A DNA stretch of 64,000 nucleotides, from positions 124,001 through 188,000 of the forward strand of contig NZ_CP014854.1 in assembly GCF_002214365.1 (NCBI RefSeq), given 5' to 3'. Source of the stretch: Thermococcus celer Vu 13 = JCM 8558 (lineage in GTDB: Archaea > Methanobacteriota_B > Thermococci > Thermococcales > Thermococcaceae). A program made the position numbers and the translations under genes. Position 1 is the stretch's first letter. Every line of letters starts with the position of its first letter. Shown here piece by piece: positions 36,965 to 46,969 of the stretch. The notes beneath the pieces were generated by a model that saw only the letters and a program-made list of their open reading frames with translations, was not told the DNA's origin and searched no databases.

Positions 36965-37969
36965 TTGAGGTACATAAAATTACCTTCCGAAAATTTTGGG
37001 AAGTTCTTCAACTCCCTCAGGGAGTGGGGCAGGGTGTACGGGCCGGTGAAGAAGGGAAAGGTCTACTCCTTCCAGGAGGTTGGGGACCCGGCGGAGATGG
37101 CCCTCGACTACAACAGAACCATGCTCCCGCCGAAGAAGTTCTTTGTGGGGCCCAGAGAGACCATTCTAAGGCTGAAAAACGGCCACTGGGAAGAAGAAAC
37201 CAACGTGGAGCCGACTGTCCTCTTCGGCCTCCATTCCTGCGACATCCACGGCCTCAAGATACTCGACGGGGTGTACCTCAACGAACCCGTCGACCCCTAC
37301 TACCTGAGGAGAAGGGAAGCCACACTGATAGTGGGAATAAGTTGCATGCCCGACGAATACTGCTTCTGCAAGAGCCTAGGAACGCACTTCGCCATGGACG
37401 GCTTCGACCTTTTCCTGCACGAGCTACCGGACGGCTGGCTCGTGAGGATAGGCAGCGTCCGCGGGCACGAGATAGCCTGGAGACACGGCGAGCTGTTCGA
37501 GGAGGTGACCGATGAAGACCTGGCCAACTTCAGAGAGTTCGAGGAGAGGAGGGCTAACTCCTTCCGGAGGGAGCTTCCACAGGGGGGCCTGGCCGACATG
37601 CTCGATCTGGCCTACAACAGCCCGGTCTGGAAGAAGTACGCGGAGATATGTCTCGGCTGCGGCAACTGCAACATGGTCTGCCCAACGTGCAGATGCTACG
37701 AGGTATGCGACCGCTGGACGGACGCGTACGGCGCGGTGCGCGAGAGGAGGTACGACTCGTGCTTCATGGAGAACCATGGTCTGGTCGCCGGGGGCCACAA
37801 CTTCAGGCCAACGCGCTTGGACCGCTTCAGGCACCGCTACTACTGCAAGAGTTACTTCGACCCCTCGGCGGGCTACAACTGCGTCGGCTGCGGGAGATGC
37901 GACGAGTTCTGCCCGGCGAAGATTGAGCACGTCGGGGTTCTTGAGGAGGTCAGGGGGTCGCTCCAATGA
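36965..37969 (+). CDS. hyhB: Cytosolic NiFe hydrogenase (sulfhydrogenase) subunit beta
   Basis: A 334-residue iron-sulfur subunit related to anaerobic sulfite reductase A. Two 4Fe-4S sites lie in the C-terminal half: CLGCGNCNMVCPTC and CVGCGRCDEFCP. I choose TTG 36965, five bases after GGTGA and giving M-RYIKLPSENF, which matches the family's MRYVKL start; the upstream ATG at 36941 has no binding site. It passes electrons between the gamma subunit and the hydrogenase dimer. It overlaps hyhG by four bases. Confidence 0.92.
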   Translation: MRYIKLPSENFGKFFNSLREWGRVYGPVKKGKVYSFQEVGDPAEMALDYNRTMLPPKKFFVGPRETILRLKNGHWEEETNVEPTVLFGLHSCDIHGLKILDGVYLNEPVDPYYLRRREATLIVGISCMPDEYCFCKSLGTHFAMDGFDLFLHELPDGWLVRIGSVRGHEIAWRHGELFEEVTDEDLANFREFEERRANSFRRELPQGGLADMLDLAYNSPVWKKYAEICLGCGNCNMVCPTCRCYEVCDRWTDAYGAVRERRYDSCFMENHGLVAGGHNFRPTRLDRFRHRYYCKSYFDPSAGYNCVGCGRCDEFCPAKIEHVGVLEEVRGSLQ

Positions 37970-38835
37970 ACCCGTACATGAGCCACGACGCGAGGATTCT
38001 GGAGGTTAAGGACCTTACGCCGAGGGAGAAGCTCTTCACGCTGCGCTTCGTTGACCCCGAGGTCGGGGCGAACTTCAGCTTCAGACCGGGTCAGTTCGTC
38101 ATCGTCGATGTTCGGGGCTTCGGCGAGTTCCCGATAAGCCTCTGCTCGTCTCCAACGAGGAAGGGTTACCTCCAGCTTTGCATCAGAAAAGCGGGCAGGA
38201 TGACCAAGTTTATACACGGGATGAAGGAGGGCGACATCATAGGGATTCGCGGGCCCTACGGAAACGGCTTCCCGATGGAGCGGATGGAGGGTTCCAACCT
38301 CATCCTCGTGGCCGGCGGCCTGGGCATGGCCCCCCTCCGCTCGGTGCTCTGGTACGCCATAGACACGGGAAAGTACGGGCACGTCCACCTTTTCTACGGG
38401 ACCAAGGCCTACGAGGACATACTCTTCCGTGACGAGGTAATCCACCTGCTGAAGCACGGTGAGGCCATGAACTGCTCGGTAAAGCTCGCCTACGAGGTTG
38501 AGAGCCCATCGTGCATCTACCTTGAGAGGGGCTTCTCGGACAGGGTGTGCAGGGGCGTCGTCACCGACCTGTTCCGGGGCGAGGAGTTCAACGTGAACAA
38601 CACCTACGCCCTCATCTGCGGCCCGCCCGTGATGTACAGGTTCGTCATAAGGGAGCTCCTCGACAGAAGGCTCTCGCCGGGTAGGATCTACATGACCCTC
38701 GAGAGGAGAATGCGCTGTGGGGTGGGCAAGTGCGGCCACTGCATCGTCGGAACCAGCGTTTCCATAAAGTACATCTGTCAGGACGGGCCGGTCTTCACCT
38801 ACTGGGACGCTCTCTCCACGAGGGGGCTGATATGA
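37966..38835 (+). CDS. hyhG: Cytosolic NiFe hydrogenase (sulfhydrogenase) subunit gamma
   Basis: A 289-residue FAD/NAD(P)H-binding subunit. Flavin-binding FRPGQFVIVDV and FPISLCSSP are followed by the nucleotide domain with LVAGGLGMAPLRS and CGPPVMYRFV. A 2Fe-2S site near the C-terminus is CGVGKCGHC...C. The C-terminal TLERRMRCGVGK and ...DALSTRGLI closely follow the SHII type. It exchanges electrons with NAD(P)H in the cytosol. Overlaps at both ends with neighbours (ATGA). Confidence 0.95.
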   Translation: MNPYMSHDARILEVKDLTPREKLFTLRFVDPEVGANFSFRPGQFVIVDVRGFGEFPISLCSSPTRKGYLQLCIRKAGRMTKFIHGMKEGDIIGIRGPYGNGFPMERMEGSNLILVAGGLGMAPLRSVLWYAIDTGKYGHVHLFYGTKAYEDILFRDEVIHLLKHGEAMNCSVKLAYEVESPSCIYLERGFSDRVCRGVVTDLFRGEEFNVNNTYALICGPPVMYRFVIRELLDRRLSPGRIYMTLERRMRCGVGKCGHCIVGTSVSIKYICQDGPVFTYWDALSTRGLI

Positions 38836-39572
38836 TGGAGAAGCTCAAGCTCGGGGTCTTTGAGCTTACGGACTGCGGCGGCTGTGCATTGAACATGCTC
38901 TTCCTCTACGAGAGGCTCTTCGATCTCCTCGAATTCTACGAGATAGAGGAGTTCCACATGGCAACGAGCCTTGATGGAGGAACCCACTACGACGTCGCCC
39001 TCGTGACCGGAACCGTCTCGACGAGGCGCGACCTGAACCTCCTCAAGGATGTTAGGAACCGCTCGGACTACCTGATAGCCCTCGGAACCTGCGCGACCCA
39101 CGGTTCGGTTCAGGCGAGCGTTGAAATGCCGATCAGGGAAAAGCTGAAGGCCGTTTACGGAGACGGTGGAAACCCGATGGGCGCCCTCGACTCCAAACCG
39201 GTCGTTGAGTACGTGGCCGTCGATTTCGCCCTTCCTGGATGCCCCTACGATAAGGAGGAGGTTTATCAGGCGCTCATCGACATAGCCAAAGGCGTCGAGC
39301 CCGTGAGGAAGGACTACCCCGTCTGCCTCGAGTGCAAGCTCAACGAGTACGAGTGCGTGCTGGTGAAGAAGGGCCTCCCCTGCCTCGGTCCGATAACCTA
39401 CGGGGGCTGCAACGCCGTCTGCCTGAGATCGGGCCTCGGGTGCATAGGGTGCCGCGGGCCGTTGCCCGGAGAGGTGAACCCTGCCGGGGAATACGAGGTA
39501 CTGAAGAGCCTCGGCTACGATGAGGAATACATCTTGAGGAAGTTCAAGACCTTCTCGAGGTGGGAGCCATGA
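38832..39572 (+). CDS. hyhS: Cytosolic NiFe hydrogenase small subunit (delta)
   Basis: A 246-residue small subunit. The proximal cluster motif begins ELTDCGGCALN; further cluster cysteines appear in GTCATHGS, PGCPYD, CLECKLNEYEC, CLGPITYGGCNAVC and GCIGCRG, enough for three 4Fe-4S clusters. The N-terminus KLGVFELTDCGGCALN is the SHII type. No Tat signal, so it is cytosolic. ATG 38832 overlaps the hyhG stop. Confidence 0.95.
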   Translation: MMEKLKLGVFELTDCGGCALNMLFLYERLFDLLEFYEIEEFHMATSLDGGTHYDVALVTGTVSTRRDLNLLKDVRNRSDYLIALGTCATHGSVQASVEMPIREKLKAVYGDGGNPMGALDSKPVVEYVAVDFALPGCPYDKEEVYQALIDIAKGVEPVRKDYPVCLECKLNEYECVLVKKGLPCLGPITYGGCNAVCLRSGLGCIGCRGPLPGEVNPAGEYEVLKSLGYDEEYILRKFKTFSRWEP

Positions 39573-40816
39573 TAATCGAGACCCGGGAATTCACGCGCGT
39601 TGAGGGCAACGGCAAAGCCGAGGTAGTCATCGAGGACGACGAGGTAAAGGACGTTAGGCTCAAGATAATTGAAGGCCCGCGCTTTTTTGAACTGTTAACC
39701 CTGGGAAGGCACTACCGAGACGTACCCGACCTGGAGGCGAGGATATGCGCCATCTGCTACCTCGCCCACAGCGTCGCCTCGGTCATTGGAATCGAGAGGG
39801 CCTTCGGGGTCGAGGTGCCCGAGGAGGTAAGCCTCCTGAGGGAGCTGGGGTTGATAGGGGAGTTCCTCGAGAGTCACTCACTCCACCTGTACCTACTCGT
39901 CGCACCCGACCTGTTCGGCTATCCCGACGCCATAAGGATGGCGAGCAGGCACGGCGAACTCGTGAGGGAGGGGCTGGCCATCAAGGCCTTCGGTAACAGA
40001 CTGAGGGTCCTCGTGGGAGGAAGGGAGATACACGGCATAAACGTAAAACCCGGTGGCTTTGGGAGGTACCCGACCGTCGAAGAGCTCGAGAGGATTGAGA
40101 GGGAGAGCGAAGCCCTCCTCCGGCTGGCAAAGCGCTCCGTGAGACTCTTTGCCCGGCTCCAACCCTACGGCGCCCGGGCGGGCCACTTCGTTGCCACCGA
40201 CGGCTACCTATGGGGTGAAAGGCTGATATCGGACGAAGGAGGGAAGTTCCACTACACAGAGAGGATAGAGGAGCGCTCCCCCGTCTACAGCTTTGCCAAG
40301 CAGAGCCACTACATGGGGGAAACCTTCCTTGTCGGGGCCCTGCCGAGGCTCCTACTCAAGTCGAGCATGCTGACACCCACCGCCAGGAGGCTCTTCGAGG
40401 AACACGGGGAGAAACTGGAGACCGGATACGTGAGTTACAACAACCTCGCCCAGGCTATAGAGCTCGTGTATTCCATTGAGAGGGCAAAAGAGATAGCGAG
40501 GAGGCTCCTCGATAGGGGCATCGAAGGGGAGAACGTCCCCGTTGAGCCGAGGGAGGGGGAAGGAATCGGCTACGTCGAGGCACCGAGGGGGGTTCTAATA
40601 CACCACTACAGAATGGACGCCAGCGGCAACGTAACTTACTCGAACATAATAACCCCAACCGCGCTGAACCACGCAATGATCGAAGCGAGCCTGTTGACGG
40701 AGGCCCGGGGGCTTTACGGCGAGACGGACGAGGGGGAGATGGTAAAGAGGCTCGAGGAGACGGTGAGGGCCTTCGACCCGTGCATATCCTGCTCGGTGCA
40801 CCTCGTGAACCTGTAG
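39569..40816 (+). CDS. hyhL: Cytosolic NiFe hydrogenase large subunit (alpha)
   Basis: A 415-residue catalytic subunit with both NiFe-binding motifs: RICAIC near residue 59 and DPCISCSVH at the C-terminus. All four metal-binding positions are encoded as cysteine. Only four residues (LVNL) follow the last conserved His, a short extension of the kind removed by a maturation protease. ATG 39569 (MIIETREFTRVEG) follows GAGGTGGGAGCC and overlaps the hyhS stop. Reversible H2 production or uptake, and polysulfide reduction, are known for the family. Confidence 0.95.
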   Translation: MIIETREFTRVEGNGKAEVVIEDDEVKDVRLKIIEGPRFFELLTLGRHYRDVPDLEARICAICYLAHSVASVIGIERAFGVEVPEEVSLLRELGLIGEFLESHSLHLYLLVAPDLFGYPDAIRMASRHGELVREGLAIKAFGNRLRVLVGGREIHGINVKPGGFGRYPTVEELERIERESEALLRLAKRSVRLFARLQPYGARAGHFVATDGYLWGERLISDEGGKFHYTERIEERSPVYSFAKQSHYMGETFLVGALPRLLLKSSMLTPTARRLFEEHGEKLETGYVSYNNLAQAIELVYSIERAKEIARRLLDRGIEGENVPVEPREGEGIGYVEAPRGVLIHHYRMDASGNVTYSNIITPTALNHAMIEASLLTEARGLYGETDEGEMVKRLEETVRAFDPCISCSVHLVNL

Positions 40817-40888
40817 TCCACCTTTCTCAATTTTTGGCGCAAAAACGTTTATATCTTTTTAAGAATTAACTTTTAAAAGGTGAGGCCG

Positions 40889-41566
40889 ATGGACTTGGAT
40901 AACGTCGCCGAGATCATAGACTCAATTCTTCCCGGGGAGAGCGTTCTGCTGAAGTATCATACATCGTACATCCCGGAGTTCATCCTGAGGTTCTTCATTG
41001 ACTACTCCAAAGAACGGGGGGTCTCCCTGCTCGTGGATGACAATTTCGATTCCCTCAACACCATAGCGATTCACGCCAAAACCCTGGGCCTTCCCCTCGA
41101 CCTCGATGGGGTGTACGTCGTTAAAACAGGCGGAAAGTACGAGGTCGGAAACGTGGTGACCAGGGTGCCCTTCCATCCGGACCCAAGGGTCTACCTTGAG
41201 AACTACGAGGAAGCGAGTAGAAAGGCCTTCAACGACCTACAACCCCCTATGTTAAACCTCGTTCTTGGAATCGAGAACCTCTTCCTGCTGGTACAACGGC
41301 CATCGGACGTTTATCGCCTCCTCCTGGCGATCCAGCGGTTCGTGGGGAGAAAAGAGAGGAAGGCATTTTACCTCATCAACGAAGACGTTGTTCGTGGTCT
41401 CCCGTTCAACGTGATGCCCGAACTCGAGAGGATAGCGACGACGGTAATGGAGGTGTTCCCCTACCCGAGCGGTGCCACCGTGAGGGTCCTGAAGAGCATC
41501 AACCCCGAGATGATCGGAAGAGAGCTTAGAATCACCGTCGGGAGGTGGTCACGATGGAGACAGTAA
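40889..41566 (+). CDS. DUF257 family protein (first of a tandem pair)
   Basis: A 225-residue protein of a family known almost only from Thermococcales. It looks like an inactive RecA/KaiC-like fold: an LPGESVLLKYHTSYIPEFIL segment where a P-loop would be, but without GxxxxGK[ST], and LNLVLGIENLFLLV in the Walker B region without the acidic end. The start follows GGTGA by five bases. TATA-like TTTATATC lies at 40848-40855. It overlaps the next gene by 13 bases. Function unknown. Confidence 0.75.
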   Translation: MDLDNVAEIIDSILPGESVLLKYHTSYIPEFILRFFIDYSKERGVSLLVDDNFDSLNTIAIHAKTLGLPLDLDGVYVVKTGGKYEVGNVVTRVPFHPDPRVYLENYEEASRKAFNDLQPPMLNLVLGIENLFLLVQRPSDVYRLLLAIQRFVGRKERKAFYLINEDVVRGLPFNVMPELERIATTVMEVFPYPSGATVRVLKSINPEMIGRELRITVGRWSRWRQ

Positions 41567-42282
41567 AGGCGGTGATGAGTTCAGGGCGGGACTTGAACGC
41601 CCTGATGGATAAACTTCTGCCGGGTGGATTGACGGTGATTGAAAACAGGGCTTTCCTCGGCGGGGAGTTCGTACTGCATGCCCTGGTCAGTTACTCGAAA
41701 ACGCGGAACATTCCCCTCATCGTGGAGGACATCTTCGACACCCTTCCGGTTTACATGAAACACCTTGAGATAATGGGAGTTTCCATCGACGAACGCGACG
41801 TTAACGTCATCAAGGTGGGAGGGACTCAGGAATTCGGGAACGTCCTGGGTCGGATAAATTTTGAGAACGACCCCGGCGTCTATCAGAGAAAACTCGAAAG
41901 AAAGCTTGAGGAGGTAAAACCCAACGGCAGATACATCCATCTGGTTCTCGGCCTGGAAAGGTTCCTAACGCTCCAAAACGACGTTTACAGCACGTACATT
42001 CTCATGAGCCTTATAAGACAAAAACTCGGGGATACGAACCTTTTAAGCCAGAAGCTCGGGAATTCGGAGGATATAAACGTGTACCTCATGGAACCGGCCG
42101 TCCTGGAGAACACGAATCCCAACCCCCTCCCTATGCTGGAGGACATAGCGACCTCAGTAATCGAACTGGAAAACGATGGGGAACTCATCAGGTTAACGCT
42201 CTACAAGTCGGTACTGGCCCTGCTGAGCAATAAACAACACATCATCGTCTCCCCACGGGAGGCACTGGGGTGGTGGAGCTGA
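41554..42282 (+). CDS. DUF257 family protein (second of a tandem pair)
   Basis: A 242-residue paralogue of the preceding gene: LLPGGLTVIENRAFLGGEFVLHALVSYSKTR aligns with the first copy's LLKYHTSYIPEFILRFFIDYSKER, and IPLIVEDIFDTL with VSLLVDDNFDSL. Divergence is high, so the duplication is old. Start ATG 41554 follows GAGGTGGTCACG inside the end of the first gene. Again no intact Walker A. Function unknown; the tight overlap suggests the two products act together. Confidence 0.75.
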   Translation: METVKAVMSSGRDLNALMDKLLPGGLTVIENRAFLGGEFVLHALVSYSKTRNIPLIVEDIFDTLPVYMKHLEIMGVSIDERDVNVIKVGGTQEFGNVLGRINFENDPGVYQRKLERKLEEVKPNGRYIHLVLGLERFLTLQNDVYSTYILMSLIRQKLGDTNLLSQKLGNSEDINVYLMEPAVLENTNPNPLPMLEDIATSVIELENDGELIRLTLYKSVLALLSNKQHIIVSPREALGWWS

Positions 42283-42593
42283 GCATTCTACGCCGTCTCC
42301 TCGGAAAAAGGGATGACAACGAAATAGGGGTGGCCTCCAGAAACCCGGTGGGAAGGTTCAGGGTTGAAAGGTCACTTAAGGTTTCCTCGAGGCAGGTCCT
42401 GATCGGCGAGGTCATCGAAGGAATAATTTACACCGGCTACAAGGTGAAGGGAAGGGCAGTTAGTCCGATAATGAAAATTGAGAGGGACCACATGGAGATA
42501 GACTTCGCGATCGCGGGTGATAGGGTCGCCCTGATGCTGGAACACGAAATCCCGTGCGAAGAGGGGGAGGGGCTCGAGGTCTATCAATCCTGA
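42270..42593 (+). CDS. Small beta-barrel protein, EF-Tu domain 2-like (Pbp11-type)
   Basis: A 107-residue protein. The segment VSSRQVLIGEVIEGIIYTGYKVKG...KIERDHMEIDFAIAGDRVALMLE has the pattern of translation-factor domain 2 barrels, such as the Thermococcales protein Pbp11, reported as tRNA-binding. The GTG at 42270 follows GGGAGG by seven bases and overlaps the DUF257 stop by 13 bases. It appears to be the third gene of the DUF257 operon. The role is inferred from the fold only. Confidence 0.65.
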   Translation: MVELSILRRLLGKRDDNEIGVASRNPVGRFRVERSLKVSSRQVLIGEVIEGIIYTGYKVKGRAVSPIMKIERDHMEIDFAIAGDRVALMLEHEIPCEEGEGLEVYQS

Positions 42594-42646
42594 GACGCTT
42601 ATCGATGTTTACAGACCCGAGGAGGCTCATTAAAGAGGTGAGGGCG

Positions 42647-43492
42647 ATGATAATCCTTGACGACCACTTCCACGTTGATCCCTTCCACGGGCTCTTCCTC
42701 GAGGCGGTTAAGCAGTTCCACAGAGCTGGGGGAACGCACCTCATGGTCGTGTACAAGAGCGCCCACGACTACGGCTTTCCCGGGCTCAAGGTGGAGGACT
42801 TCATGAAAGCCATGGACTTCCACATCGGGCTCGTCGAGAGGATAAACAAGGAAACTCCCGTGAAGGCCTACGCCGTCGTCGGCGTCCACCCGGCCGAGTT
42901 CGCCTACCTCGCGGAGAAGAGGGGGCTCAAGTACGCGAAGGACGAGGTGAGGAAAGCCCTCGAGTACGCCCAGAGGCTCTGCCTCGAGGGGAAGGCGGTA
43001 GCCATTGGCGAGATAGGCAGGCCGCATTACGAGGTTTCCCCGGATATCTGGGAGGCGAGCATCGAGCTGATGAAGTACGGGATGGCCTTAGCTAAGGAAG
43101 CCGACTGCGCGGTTCAGCTCCACACCGAAAGCTTCGACGAGGCCAGGTTCAGGGAGCTCGGGGAGTACGTTAGGGAGGTCGGGATAAAGCCGTATAAGGT
43201 CGTCAAGCACTTCTCACCGCCCCTCGTTAAGGTCGCGGAGGAGGTCGGGGTGTTCCCGAGCGTCATAGCGAGCAGGAAGAACATCAGGGAGGCGATATCG
43301 CAGGGCAACCGCTTCATGATGGAGACGGACTACATCGACGACAAGAGCAGGCCAGGTGCGGTTCTCGGCCCGAAAACGGTTCCGCGGAGGACGAAGGCCT
43401 TCCTCCAGAACGGGCTCTTCACGGAGGAGGACGTTTACAAAATCCACGTGGGGAACCCGCGGAAGGTCTACGGGATAGACCCCGAGGAATGA
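42647..43492 (+). CDS. TatD-like metal-dependent hydrolase
   Basis: A 281-residue TIM-barrel hydrolase of the TatD/amidohydrolase superfamily. Metal ligands: DDHFHVDPFHG near residue 4, AIGEIGRPHY (Glu) in the middle, QLHTESF and ETDYIDD (Asp) near the C-terminus. Family members act as DNases or phosphoesterases. Start ATG 42647 follows GAGGTGAGGGCG. It lies 53 bases after the Pbp11-like gene and may belong to the same transcript. Confidence 0.82.
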   Translation: MIILDDHFHVDPFHGLFLEAVKQFHRAGGTHLMVVYKSAHDYGFPGLKVEDFMKAMDFHIGLVERINKETPVKAYAVVGVHPAEFAYLAEKRGLKYAKDEVRKALEYAQRLCLEGKAVAIGEIGRPHYEVSPDIWEASIELMKYGMALAKEADCAVQLHTESFDEARFRELGEYVREVGIKPYKVVKHFSPPLVKVAEEVGVFPSVIASRKNIREAISQGNRFMMETDYIDDKSRPGAVLGPKTVPRRTKAFLQNGLFTEEDVYKIHVGNPRKVYGIDPEE

Positions 43493-43541
43493 TGGGAATT
43501 TCTCGAGTTTGATTTAACGCCTTCGCCGCGAAGCAAAAAAC

Positions 43542-45234
<1,693 letters not shown>

Positions 45235-45254
<20 letters not shown>

Positions 45255-46104
45255 GCCTCACGGCTATGGAGAGGGCCCCCTCCCCCGAAAAGCCCTTCTT
45301 CTCGATCAACGCCCTAACCAGTTTCGCCAGCGCCTTAACGTTCCTCAGGTTGAGCTTCTCGGGAGGATATTCCTTAAAATATTTCGGGTCAACTCTGAAG
45401 CCCAGCCTCCCCGACAGCTCGGCCGCGAACTCCTCAACGGTCAGGGGCGGGAGACGAACCGTGGCCGGAAAATCCAGGACCGAGTACCTCGCCGCGTTCC
45501 TGGTTTCCACAACTATGGGAAAATCGCGTTCCTCACCCATCAGCTCTATCAACTCCCTCAACTCCGGCTCCCGCAGGAGACGGGCTTTGGGCGGGAGCAG
45601 TTTTTCCAGGTCGACACCGCGGAGGTTCTCCACGAGGACGTCGACGCCGAGGGAGAGGACATCGAGGGGTTCAAACTCGAGTGTTTTTTCCGTTTTTTCA
45701 GCCCTCTCCGGTTCTTCCTCTCCACGGCGAGTCTCTTGAACTATCCTCCTGTAAAGGGACTCGCTGACGAGGGTGAACTGATAGAGGCTCTCGAGGCCGT
45801 CCAGATGGAGGATCCCGTTGGAGAGCAACTTAAGCCCCAGACGGGCGAGGGAGGAGCTCAGCTCCACCTCGCTCTTCGTGGTTATTGCCCTTCTGTCCCC
45901 AACGTCCTCGCTTCCCCTGCTGACGAGGCGGTAATCGGCCGGAAAGAGGCCCCTGGCGTTGAAGAACTCCTCAAGGGCTCTCTTTGCCGTTCCCTCGTCG
46001 ACCGCGTAGACCTTGATGAACTCCACCCGCTCGGCCCCGTCAACCCCTATCAGCACCACCGCGTCCGTCCTTTCCCTCGGAATCAGTATATCGTCCATAC
46101 CCAT
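45235..46104 (-). CDS. Hypothetical protein with AAA-like C-terminal segment
   Basis: About 289 residues from ATG 46104 (MGMDDILIPRERTD); ATG 46098 and a GTG at 46143 are alternatives. There is no Walker A motif. The C-terminus (LPPLTVEEFAAELSGRLGF...KYFKEYPPEKLNLRNVKALAKLVRALIEKKGF) resembles the lid helices of AAA-type ATPases. A charged hinge EEEPERAEKTEKTLEFEP lies near the middle. Function not inferable. Its 3' end overlaps the convergent gene by 20 bases. Confidence 0.6.
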
Positions 46105-46172
46105 CGCCGGTTCGTTCGTTGATTTGAGAAAAATCGAAAGCACGAGGGCCGTTAAGGTCTCGATAAGCCCCC

Positions 46173-46204
46173 AGAGACGCTCGTTAGAGACGCTCGTTAG
46201 AGAC
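46173..46204. repeat. 13-bp tandem repeat at the phosphodiesterase stop codon
   Basis: AGAGACGCTCGTT occurs twice in tandem (46173-46185, 46186-46198) and is followed by a partial copy AGAGAC (46199-46204). The TAA stop of the phosphodiesterase gene (46197-46199) sits at the unit junction, so the stop codon is also duplicated downstream. Confidence 0.85.
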
Positions 46205-46709
46205 TCATGGCCCCCAGGAGCTCCCCGGTGTCGAGGTTGATTATCCTCACCTCTCTCTTCCTCGTGTCGAGGAAGGCGACGCTCCTAACGCCGCTGACGT
46301 AGCCGCAGACCTCACCGGGGTTGACGAGTATCGTCCTTCCAGCTTCCCGTATCTCGTAGCGGTGCGTGTGCCCGACTATCACGACATCGTAGAGCCTGCT
46401 CTGGGCCAGCGCGCGGACGATGCGCTCGTCGGTGCCGTGGGTCACCGCTATCTTCATGCCGTCGGCCTCGAGCTCCAGTATCTCGTCGTAGATGCCGAGC
46501 GCCTCGTAGAGTCCCTTCCGCTCGCCGTCGTTGTTTCCGAAGACGCCCTTGAGCGGTGCCTTGAGTTTCTTAAGCTCCCTCGCGACGAAGGGCGCCACGA
46601 AGTCCCCCGCGTGGATGACCAGCTCTACGTTACTCCCGTTGAACAGCTCGACCGCCTTCCTAATGGCCGGAAGGTTGTCGTGGGTATCGCTCATTATTCC
46701 TATCAGCAT
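46197..46709 (-). CDS. MJ0936/YfcE-type metallophosphoesterase
   Basis: A 170-residue calcineurin-like phosphodiesterase. Metal-binding motifs in order: SDTHDN near residue 7, HAGDFV near 35, GNNDGE near 58, VTHGTD near 95 and GHTHRYE near 117. Archaeal members hydrolyse phosphodiesters in vitro; the natural substrate is unknown. The stop codon lies in a 13-bp tandem repeat. Confidence 0.9.
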   Translation of the reverse strand: MLIGIMSDTHDNLPAIRKAVELFNGSNVELVIHAGDFVAPFVARELKKLKAPLKGVFGNNDGERKGLYEALGIYDEILELEADGMKIAVTHGTDERIVRALAQSRLYDVVIVGHTHRYEIREAGRTILVNPGEVCGYVSGVRSVAFLDTRKREVRIINLDTGELLGAMSL

Positions 46710-46783
46710 GCTCCCACCCGGGCTATTTACGGCGTTGGGCTTATAGGGTTAACGTCGCTGATATCAAGATCGATCGGTGAACA

Positions 46784-46833
46784 GGTTTCACTTTTGTTCT
46801 GGTGCCCTTTGGGCGCCTTGTGAGAGTGAAACC
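46784..46833. repeat. Double-stem inverted repeat
   Basis: Outer arms GGTTTCACT (46784-46792) and AGTGAAACC (46825-46833) are perfectly complementary. Inner arms GGTGCCC (46801-46807) and GGGCGCC (46811-46817) pair with one G.U wobble around a TTT loop. Internal loops of eight and seven bases separate them. The form suggests a structured RNA or a dispersed repeat element. Confidence 0.7.
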
Positions 46834-46969
46834 TTCTAAAACATCCAATTTAAACCTAATCCCCACCAAAATAGCCCGTTCAAAACCGCACGCCAGTTTT
46901 CCGCCATCCGCCAGGATGTTCGAACGATAGTGAGAACAGAGCTTTGCGTTAGCAAAGGGCTGTAGAAAG

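Noticed and set aside
39569-40816. Selenocysteine in the hydrogenase large subunit
   Set aside because: All four metal-site positions are encoded by cysteine codons and there is no in-frame TGA.
46784-46860. H/ACA guide RNA for the double-stem repeat
   Set aside because: An ACA triplet lies downstream, but about 25 bases from the upper stem instead of about 14-16, and no K-turn is visible in the upper stem.
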